A DNA stretch of 19,635 nt from Alphaproteobacteria bacterium (GTDB lineage Bacteria > Pseudomonadota > Alphaproteobacteria > GCA-2731375), in NCBI GenBank assembly GCA_030746295.1, contig JASLMY010000073.1, positions 1 through 19,635 on the forward strand, given 5' to 3'. The position numbers and the translations under genes were made by a program. Shown piece by piece: positions 14,255 through 19,635 of this stretch. Under the pieces are notes generated by a model, which did not search any database, had not been told where the DNA came from, and saw only the letters and a list, made by a program, of their open reading frames with translations. Position 1 is the first letter of the stretch; every line of letters begins with the position of its first letter.

Positions 14255-15451
14255 TCAGAGTTCGAGCACCATCTTGGAGATGATGTTGCGCTGGATTTCG
14301 TTGGAGCCGCCGTAGATCGAGGCGGCCCGGCGCAACAGGCGTTCGTTCATCAGACCCTCGACATACTCAGGCCCCACCGGCGGCTCGTTCCAATCGTCGC
14401 GGACGGCTCGGGGCTCGTAGGGCGCGGCGTAATATCCGAGCGCCTCGATCAGAAGCTCGTTCAGGTCTTGCTCGATCTCGGTGCCGCGGATCTTCAGCAT
14501 CGAGGCTTCCGCCCCCGCGCCGCCGGCCCGGTCGCGGGCCAAGAGCCTGAGATTGGTGATCTCCAGCGCCCGTAGCCGGGTCTCGACGTCGGCGAGGCGG
14601 GCCTTGAATGAGGCGCCGTCCGACAACGCCCCGCCGTCGCCGCGCTCGGTCGCGGCGATCTCGCGCAGGCGCTCCAGCTTGCGTTTCGATTTGGAGACGC
14701 CGGCGATGCCGGTGCGCTCGTTGCCGAGCAAGTACTTGGCGTAGGTCCAGCCCTTGCCCTCCTCGCCGATCCGGTTCGCCGCCGGCACCCGGACGTCGTC
14801 GAGAAAGACTTGGTTCAGGTAGTGGTTGCCGTCGAGGGCGACGATCGGCTGGACGGTGATGCCCGGGCTCGTCATGTCGATCAGCAGGAAGGAGATGCCG
14901 AGCTGCGGCTTGACCTCGAGGTCGGTCTTGACCAGGCAGAACATCATGTCGGCGTGGTGGGCGTGGCTGGTCCAGATCTTCTGGCCGTTGACGACGTAGT
15001 CCTCGCCGTCCCGGACCGCGTGCGTCCTGAGCGAAGCGAGGTCGGAGCCCGCACCCGGCTCGGAATAGCCCTGGCACCAGAACTCCTCGCTCGACAGGAT
15101 CTTCGGTAGGTAGCGTTGCTTCTGCGCCTCGCTGCCGAAGGTGTAGATCACCGGCCCCACCAGCCCGATCCCGAAAGGGCTGACCCGGGGACAGTCCGCG
15201 GCCTGATATTCCTCGTCATAGAGATGGCGGCGCACCAGATCCCAGCCGGGGCCGCCGTACTCCTCGGGCCAGGCCGGTGCCATCCAGCCCTTGGCGTGCA
15301 GGATCTTCTGCCAGGTGACCATGTGTTCCTTCGAGACGTAGGACGGCGCGCGTTGGCTGGCGCGGCGGATCTCGTCCGGCAGGTTTTGCTGTAGAAAGTC
15401 GCGGACCTCGTCGCGAAAGGTCAGTTCCTCGGGGCTGAATTGTAGGTCCAT
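14255..15451 (-). CDS. Acyl-CoA dehydrogenase, pimeloyl-CoA dehydrogenase large-subunit type
   Basis: A 398-residue ACAD. Seen: WPEEYGGPGWDLVRRHLYDE (61-80), the FAD/acyl motif GYSEPGAGSDLASLRTHA (128-145), NGQKIWTSHAHHADMM (155-170), and a C-terminal end with LMNERLLRRAASIYGGSNEI. The usual MCAD-type GxGYxxEYPVER segment with the catalytic Glu is absent. A glutamate in helix G, E245 in LLGNERTG, sits where isovaleryl- and long-chain acyl-CoA dehydrogenases place their base. This layout is common among PimC-like and catabolic ACADs, some of which work as heteromers. The ATG at 15451 has GGAGG about 8 nt upstream. It follows the DUF35 gene by 20 nt. With a second ACAD in the operon, a two-subunit enzyme or two successive oxidation steps are both possible. 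Confidence 0.88.
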   Translation of the reverse strand: MDLQFSPEELTFRDEVRDFLQQNLPDEIRRASQRAPSYVSKEHMVTWQKILHAKGWMAPAWPEEYGGPGWDLVRRHLYDEEYQAADCPRVSPFGIGLVGPVIYTFGSEAQKQRYLPKILSSEEFWCQGYSEPGAGSDLASLRTHAVRDGEDYVVNGQKIWTSHAHHADMMFCLVKTDLEVKPQLGISFLLIDMTSPGITVQPIVALDGNHYLNQVFLDDVRVPAANRIGEEGKGWTYAKYLLGNERTGIAGVSKSKRKLERLREIAATERGDGGALSDGASFKARLADVETRLRALEITNLRLLARDRAGGAGAEASMLKIRGTEIEQDLNELLIEALGYYAAPYEPRAVRDDWNEPPVGPEYVEGLMNERLLRRAASIYGGSNEIQRNIISKMVLEL

Positions 15452-15471
15452 GGGTCTCGCCTCCGGCGCGA

Positions 15472-15870
15472 TCAGGCGGAGACCGGCGTGAAGAGCGGCA
15501 AGGCCGTGCCGCCCTCGGTCTCCTTGAAGACCACCGTCACCTCCTGGTCGATCGCCACCTTCTCGATATCGCAGTCGACGATGTTGCTCATGATGGTAAC
15601 CCCTTCGGCCAAGGTCACGTAAGCGATGACGTAGGGCACCTCGGTCCGGCGCATGACGGAATAGCTGTAGATCCGGCCGTTGCCCGAAGCCGGAACCCAT
15701 TCGGTGTCGCCGCTGAAGCAGATGGGACAGATAGCCCGGGGGTAGTAGTGGGTCTCGCCGCAGGCCCGGCAGCGCTTCAACAGAAGCGTGCCCTCGGCCG
15801 CCGCTTCCCAAAAGCGCTCCGTCTCCAGGTTCCGGTCCGGGTCGGAATAGCTGCGTGTCGTCGCGTTCAT
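15472..15870 (-). CDS. DUF35 zinc-ribbon/OB-fold protein (partner of thiolase-like protein)
   Basis: A 132-residue protein with an N-terminal helical segment (ETERFWEAAAEGTLLLKRC), a rubredoxin-like zinc ribbon with C34, C37, C48 and C51, and a C-terminal OB-fold (about 65-125), the standard DUF35 architecture. The ATG at 15870 overlaps the TGA of the thiolase-like gene by 4 nt (ATGA), so the two are made in a coupled way. In steroid side-chain degradation the DUF35 domain of ChsH2 binds and activates the thiolase-like aldolase Ltp2; IpfE plays the matching part beside IpfD in ibuprofen degradation. I infer that this protein stabilises and helps present acyl-CoA to the adjacent thiolase-like protein. 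Confidence 0.88.
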   Translation of the reverse strand: MNATTRSYSDPDRNLETERFWEAAAEGTLLLKRCRACGETHYYPRAICPICFSGDTEWVPASGNGRIYSYSVMRRTEVPYVIAYVTLAEGVTIMSNIVDCDIEKVAIDQEVTVVFKETEGGTALPLFTPVSA

Positions 15871-17042
15871 GCGTCGTTCCTCCCCAGGATCACGGTAGCG
15901 CTGCCCATGCGGGTGCCGATCGAGCCGCCGGTTCCGTGTGCCAGCGCAATATCGCAATTCTGCACCTGGACCTTTGGGTGGGCCTCGCCGCGAAGCTGGC
16001 GCACTGCCTCGATCACCTTGGTCATGCCGCCGCGGTTCATCGGATGGTTGTTGCAGAGGCCGCCGCCGTCGGTGTTGAAGGGCAACTTGCCGGTGCCTGA
16101 GATCAGGTTGCCGTCGGTTACGAAGGCGCCACCCTTGCCCTTCTCGCAGAAGCCCAAGTCTTCCAGCGTTTCCAGCACGGTGATGGTGAAGGAGTCGTAG
16201 ATCGAGACGTAGTCGACATCGGCCGGCGTCAGGCCAGCGTCCTCGAAGGCGCGGGGGCCGGACCAAGCGGCGCCCGTGTAGGTCAGGTCGACGCGGCCTG
16301 CGCGCAAATGCTTGATCGCCTCGCCGTGACCCAGCACCTTGGCCGGGCGGTCGCCCAGGCCTTTCGCCACTTCGGGGCTGACGATCACCAGCGCACCACC
16401 ACCGTCGGAGATGACGCAACAGTCGAGCCGGTGCAGGGGATCGGCGATCATCGGCGAGTTCACCACTTCCTCGACGGTGACGACGTTTTGCAGCATCGCG
16501 TGCTCGTTGTGCTGGGCGTGGTGCGACGCGGCGACCTTGATCCAGGCGAGTTGCTCGGACGTCGTGCCGAACTCGTGCATGTGACGCATCGCCGCCATGG
16601 CATAAAGGTTGACCACGTTGGGCCCGTAGGATTGCTCGAAGCCCGCGTCCGGCACCGTGCCGGCGTAGACACGGGGCGCCGTGCCCGTCGCCATGCCCTC
16701 GGCCCTGGGCCGGCCCGCCAGCGTCACTAGCGCCACCGAGCAGAGCCCGGCATGGATCGCCTCGACGGCGTGGCCGACATGGATGACGTAGGACGAGCCG
16801 CCGGTCTCGGTGGTATCGATGTGCTTGAGGTCGAGGCCCATGTACTCGGCCATGGAGATGCCGCCCAAGCCCGGCGCGTCGCCGGCGCAGAAGTAGGCGT
16901 CGACGTCGTCCTTGCTGAGGCCGGCGTCGGCGAGCGCGCCGGCCGCGACCTCGGCATGCAGCTGGGCCACGGTCTTGTCGTCGGCCTTTCTGGTCGGGTG
17001 CTCGTAGACGCCGGCGATATACGCCTTACAGGGTCGGCTCAT
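15867..17042 (-). CDS. Thiolase-like protein without nucleophilic Cys (Ltp2/IpfD-like, probable retro-aldolase)
   Basis: A 391-residue thiolase-fold protein of the SCP-x/lipid-transfer type. Where thiolases have the nucleophilic Cys (typically CASG), it reads TTETGGSSYV (77-86), with no Cys. The C-terminal half has SIYDSFTITVLETLEDLGFC (280-299, with Y282), TDGGGLCNNHP, and AHGTGGSIGTRMG (368-380), where H369 replaces the usual Cys-loop. A thiolase reaction is therefore unlikely. Ltp2-type relatives cleave beta-hydroxyacyl-CoA by retro-aldol chemistry using Tyr residues, together with a DUF35 partner such as the one encoded next. A strong GGAGG lies about 10 nt before the ATG at 17042. Neighbouring ACAD, extradiol dioxygenase and FAH genes indicate catabolic use. 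Substrate unknown. Confidence 0.87.
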   Translation of the reverse strand: MSRPCKAYIAGVYEHPTRKADDKTVAQLHAEVAAGALADAGLSKDDVDAYFCAGDAPGLGGISMAEYMGLDLKHIDTTETGGSSYVIHVGHAVEAIHAGLCSVALVTLAGRPRAEGMATGTAPRVYAGTVPDAGFEQSYGPNVVNLYAMAAMRHMHEFGTTSEQLAWIKVAASHHAQHNEHAMLQNVVTVEEVVNSPMIADPLHRLDCCVISDGGGALVIVSPEVAKGLGDRPAKVLGHGEAIKHLRAGRVDLTYTGAAWSGPRAFEDAGLTPADVDYVSIYDSFTITVLETLEDLGFCEKGKGGAFVTDGNLISGTGKLPFNTDGGGLCNNHPMNRGGMTKVIEAVRQLRGEAHPKVQVQNCDIALAHGTGGSIGTRMGSATVILGRNDA

Positions 17043-17075
17043 GCACTGGTCCCTCCGCTCGTTGTTCGGTGCGCG

Positions 17076-18233
17076 CTACCGGGATCGCAATTCGGCGATC
17101 AGGTTGCGCGAGATGATATTGCGCTGGATCTGGTTGGTGCCCTCGACGATCTGCAGCACCTTGGCGTCACGGAAATAGCGATTGATCGGGAACTCGTTCG
17201 AGATGCCCGCCGCGCCGAAGAGCTGCACCGCGTCCTCGGCCACACGCATCGCCGTGTCGGTGGCGTGGCACTTGGCGATCGCCGCCATGGTCGCCAGCTC
17301 CTTGCCGCGGATGCCGGCATCGACCGCCGCAGCCGCCTTGTAAACGAGGTTGCGCGCCGCCTCGGTCTGGATCGCCATGTCGGCCAGCATCCAGCGCACG
17401 CCCTGGAAGTCGACGATCGGCTGACCGAATGCCTCCCGTTCGGCCAGGAACTCGAGCGCCAGGTCCATCGCACCCTGGGCCAGGCCGACGCCGCGAACGG
17501 CGATGATCGGCCGCGATTGGTTGAAAGCTTCCATGACGATGGCGAAGCCCTCGCCCTCGGGGCCCAGGCGGTTCTCCTCCGGCACGAAGGCGTCGTCGAA
17601 GAAGAGCGGGCAGGAGGGCAGGCCGCGGGCCCCCATCTTGTCCTCCTTCGGCCCGATCTCGAAGCCCGGCGTGTCGCGGGGTACGATGAAGAAGTTGATG
17701 CTGCCGCGCTTGTCCTCCTCGCCGGTCTTGGCGGCGACGATGACGAAGTCGGCGACGGCCGAGTTGGTGCACCAGATCTTGGCGCCGTTGATGCGATAGC
17801 CGCCATCGGCGCGCCGTGCCCGGGTCCGAATGCCGGCGACGTCCGAGCCGCTCTGCGCTTCCGTCGTCGAAAAGGCGCCGCGTAGCTCGCCCGAGGCGAG
17901 ACCCGGCAAGTAGCGCTGCTTCTGCTCGTCCGTGCCGCCAGCCAGAATGGCACCGAACGGCACCCACTGCACCACCAGCAGGTAGGCGGTGTTATAGCAG
18001 ACCCGGCCCAGCTCCTCGATCGCGAGGCAGGCCGACACCATGTTGCCGCTGCCGCCGTATTCGGGCGGGAAGGGCAGGGTGAAGAGGCCGAGCTCGCGCA
18101 AGAGATCGAACATGTCCTGCGGGTACTCGGCGGTGGCGTCGATCTCCGCCGCTCGGGGGGCGACCCGTTCACTGGCCACCCGGCGGACCAGGTCTTGCAC
18201 CTGGCGTTGCTCGTCGTTCAGCTCCAAGCTCAA
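17076..18233 (-). CDS. Acyl-CoA dehydrogenase family protein
   Basis: A 385-residue ACAD with the classical short-chain/MCAD layout. Seen: FPPEYGGSGNMVSACLAIEE (55-74), AFSTTEAQSGSDVAGIRTRA (120-139), INGAKIWCTNSAVADF, and a C-terminal AAGISNEFPINRYFRDAKVL with the catalytic base E347, then QIVEGTNQIQRNIISRNL. This predicts an active alpha,beta-dehydrogenase. The start is TTG at 18233; AAAGGA lies 11 nt upstream and no ATG fits better. It sits between the dioxygenase (36-nt gap) and the thiolase-like gene (33-nt gap) in the catabolic operon. It probably introduces the double bond in an acyl-CoA side chain before hydration and aldol cleavage; this is inferred from the gene order. Confidence 0.9.
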   Translation of the reverse strand: MSLELNDEQRQVQDLVRRVASERVAPRAAEIDATAEYPQDMFDLLRELGLFTLPFPPEYGGSGNMVSACLAIEELGRVCYNTAYLLVVQWVPFGAILAGGTDEQKQRYLPGLASGELRGAFSTTEAQSGSDVAGIRTRARRADGGYRINGAKIWCTNSAVADFVIVAAKTGEEDKRGSINFFIVPRDTPGFEIGPKEDKMGARGLPSCPLFFDDAFVPEENRLGPEGEGFAIVMEAFNQSRPIIAVRGVGLAQGAMDLALEFLAEREAFGQPIVDFQGVRWMLADMAIQTEAARNLVYKAAAAVDAGIRGKELATMAAIAKCHATDTAMRVAEDAVQLFGAAGISNEFPINRYFRDAKVLQIVEGTNQIQRNIISRNLIAELRSR

Positions 18234-18269
18234 GGGGTGATCCGTCCTTTACAGGTTGGCGGCGGCCAG

Positions 18270-19274
18270 TCAGAGCGGGTCGACCGGCGGCATCTCCCTC
18301 TCGGCCGCGTCCTCGGCCGCCACGTCGGGCGTGGCGTAGTGCAGGAAGCTGTCGGGCAGGGCGCCGCCCCAATAGACGCCGGTGCCGCGCTCTTCCTCGT
18401 TCCAGACGATCGGCTCGAAATCGGGTGCGAAGACGAGATAGCCGCCGCTGTAAATCTCGACCCGGTTGCCGCCGGGCTCGTAGGAATAGAGATAGAAGGC
18501 CTGCGAGTTGTTGTGCTTGGCGGGGCCGGTCTCGATGGTGACGCCATGCTCGCTCAGGATGTCGGCGGCGCGCAGCACGTCCTCGCGGTTGTCGATCCAG
18601 AACGAGACGTGGTGGAGGCGGCCGCTGGCGCCCTTGATGTCGGTGACGTAGGCGAGCTCGTGATGCACGGCCGTCGTGCTCATCCAGGAGCCGACCTCGA
18701 AGCTGCCGTTCTGGTAGACGACCTGCTCGCGCAGTCTCAGGCCCAGATGCGCTTGGGCAAATTCCCGGTTCGGCGCCACGTCTTGGCACAGCATTGCCAG
18801 GTGGTCGAGGCGGCGGACGCCGACGCCGTGGCCGGAATAGCGCATCGGCTGGTTCTTGAGGGCCGAGCGCTTGTCTTCGGGTGCTACGTAGCGCTCTTCG
18901 TCGTAGTAGGCCTCCATCAGGTGGCCGTCGGGGTCGCGGAAGCGATAGCATTTGCCGTGACCGAAGTCGCCGTTCGACCAGCCGATGCCGAGGCCGGTGG
19001 CCTCGATGGCCTGGGCTCGGCGCTCCAGCGCCTCCGGGCTGACGGTGCGCCAGGCGACGTGGCCGATGCCGGGCGCGGCCGCTTCGGTCAGCTTGAAGCT
19101 GGTGGCGGCGTAGTCGCCGTAGGCACGGAGGTAGACCGACTGCCCTTCGGCATGAACGCTCTCCATGCCGAGGAAGTCGGTAAAGTACCGAAGGCTCTCG
19201 TCCGGCTTCGGGGTCAGAAGCTCGATATGGCCCAGATGCGCGATGTCCTGTAGCGGCTCGCCGCCCTCGCTCAT
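18270..19274 (-). CDS. XylE-type catechol 2,3-dioxygenase (type I extradiol dioxygenase)
   Basis: A 334-residue vicinal-oxygen-chelate protein with two homologous domains (about 10-125 and 153-290). The catalytic domain matches P. putida XylE closely: iron ligands H158 (RLDHLAML), H222 (GRLHHVSFW) and E273 (GGNRVEIYSGG). The second-shell residues correspond as well: H254 in TGPAKH and Y263 match XylE H246 and Y255 with the same spacing, and H205 probably matches H199. An active Fe(II) meta-cleaving enzyme is predicted. It carries a C-terminal tail (about 305-334) rich in Glu and Pro. The ATG at 19274 lies 19 nt after the FAH stop. XylE proper is about 307 aa. The ring substrate is probably a substituted catechol; which one is not determinable. 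Confidence 0.92.
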   Translation of the reverse strand: MSEGGEPLQDIAHLGHIELLTPKPDESLRYFTDFLGMESVHAEGQSVYLRAYGDYAATSFKLTEAAAPGIGHVAWRTVSPEALERRAQAIEATGLGIGWSNGDFGHGKCYRFRDPDGHLMEAYYDEERYVAPEDKRSALKNQPMRYSGHGVGVRRLDHLAMLCQDVAPNREFAQAHLGLRLREQVVYQNGSFEVGSWMSTTAVHHELAYVTDIKGASGRLHHVSFWIDNREDVLRAADILSEHGVTIETGPAKHNNSQAFYLYSYEPGGNRVEIYSGGYLVFAPDFEPIVWNEEERGTGVYWGGALPDSFLHYATPDVAAEDAAEREMPPVDPL

Positions 19275-19293
19275 GCGCTTGCCCCCGTCCGCC

Positions 19294-19635
19294 TCAATCC
19301 GCCTCGATCGTGTTCGCCAGCGTGCCGATGCCGCTGACCTCGATCTCCAGCTTATCACCCGGCTTCAGCCAAGCGGGAGTCTCGCTTTCGACGATCGAGC
19401 CGCCGGGGCTGCCGGTGGCGATCATGTCGCCGGGCTCTAGCCAGGTGAACTGCGAGATGTGGGCGATCAGGTAGGGGAGATCGAAGATCATCAAGTCGGT
19501 GCCGCCGTCCTGAACGACTTCGTCGTTCCGCCGCGTGGTGATCTGAAGGCGGTCAGGATCGGCGATCTCATCGGCGGTCACCAGCCAAGGGCCGATGCTG
19601 CCCGAGCGATAGAAGTTCTTGGCCGGCGTGTTCTG
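19294..19635 (-). CDS. FAH-family hydrolase/hydratase, 5' end cut by the window
   Basis: The C-terminal 113 codons of a fumarylacetoacetate hydrolase family protein; the frame runs open to the right edge. Seen: KNFYRSGSIGPWLVTADEI, as in family members with SGPIGPWLVT, the ISQFTWLEPGDMIATGSPGG segment (family GTPxG motif, here GSPGG), and a C-terminal KPGDKLEIEVSGIGTLANTI. The family includes fumarylacetoacetase, 2-keto-4-pentenoate hydratase and 2-oxohepta-3-ene-1,7-dioate hydratase/isomerase, all acting on oxo-acids from ring cleavage. Next to an extradiol dioxygenase (19-nt gap), a hydratase, hydrolase or decarboxylase acting on the ring-fission product is plausible. The metal-ligand Glu/Asp residues of the N-terminal half lie outside the window. 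Confidence 0.88.
   Translation of the reverse strand, partial: QNTPAKNFYRSGSIGPWLVTADEIADPDRLQITTRRNDEVVQDGGTDLMIFDLPYLIAHISQFTWLEPGDMIATGSPGGSIVESETPAWLKPGDKLEIEVSGIGTLANTIEAD

Noticed and set aside
15867..17042. Acetyl-CoA acetyltransferase (thiolase)
   Set aside because: The nucleophilic Cys is missing at the expected position, and the neighbouring DUF35 gene points to an Ltp2-type protein.
16752..17885. Long plus-strand frame opposite the thiolase-like gene and the ACAD
   Set aside because: It spans two real genes and their intergenic gap, and its composition is that of an antisense shadow.

Overview
This is a GC-rich chromosomal segment with densely packed genes, short intergenic gaps and GTG/TTG starts alongside ATG. 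The protein families fit an alphaproteobacterium of the Rhodospirillales type; this is inferred from gene content and composition, because the window holds no rRNA or other marker gene. No tRNA, CRISPR array, transposase or phage gene was seen.

Left part (1-7031), mostly housekeeping. A DUF898/YjgN membrane protein is followed 10 nt later by a membrane-anchored M48 metalloprotease. On the other strand two glycosyltransferases (GT4, then GT9) form a likely envelope-polysaccharide pair. The 178-nt gap between them is almost filled by two diverged, oppositely oriented palindromic repeats bounded by CTAG. An ABHD10-like serine hydrolase, a YeeZ-like atypical SDR and an exported TPR protein follow.

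Middle part (7040-13029), acyl-CoA and amino-acid metabolism. A FadE-type acyl-CoA dehydrogenase is divergent from a second acyl-CoA dehydrogenase, whose stop codon overlaps the start of a DehI-fold protein. A MarR regulator and a threonine aldolase family enzyme diverge from an AT-rich region with two overlapping predicted promoters and a 13-bp palindrome. A 378-bp interval (13030-13407) follows, holding a putative 55-aa membrane protein and a hairpin.

Right part (13408-19635), a minus-strand catabolic operon that runs off the right edge. In transcription order: a FAH-family protein (5'-truncated by the window), a XylE-type catechol 2,3-dioxygenase homologue with the full set of iron ligands, an acyl-CoA dehydrogenase, a thiolase-like protein lacking the thiolase nucleophilic Cys, a DUF35 zinc-ribbon/OB-fold partner, a second acyl-CoA dehydrogenase with its likely catalytic Glu in the helix-G position, and a TIM-barrel isomerase. 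All gaps are 36 nt or less, and one pair overlaps by 4 nt. The thiolase-like/DUF35 pair resembles Ltp2/ChsH2 and IpfD/IpfE retro-aldol modules. Beside an extradiol dioxygenase and a FAH enzyme, it suggests CoA-dependent side-chain removal linked to meta-cleavage of a catechol. The substrate cannot be read from the sequence.

The two items most worth following up are the palindromic repeat pair, whose stems differ by paired changes, and the catabolic operon.
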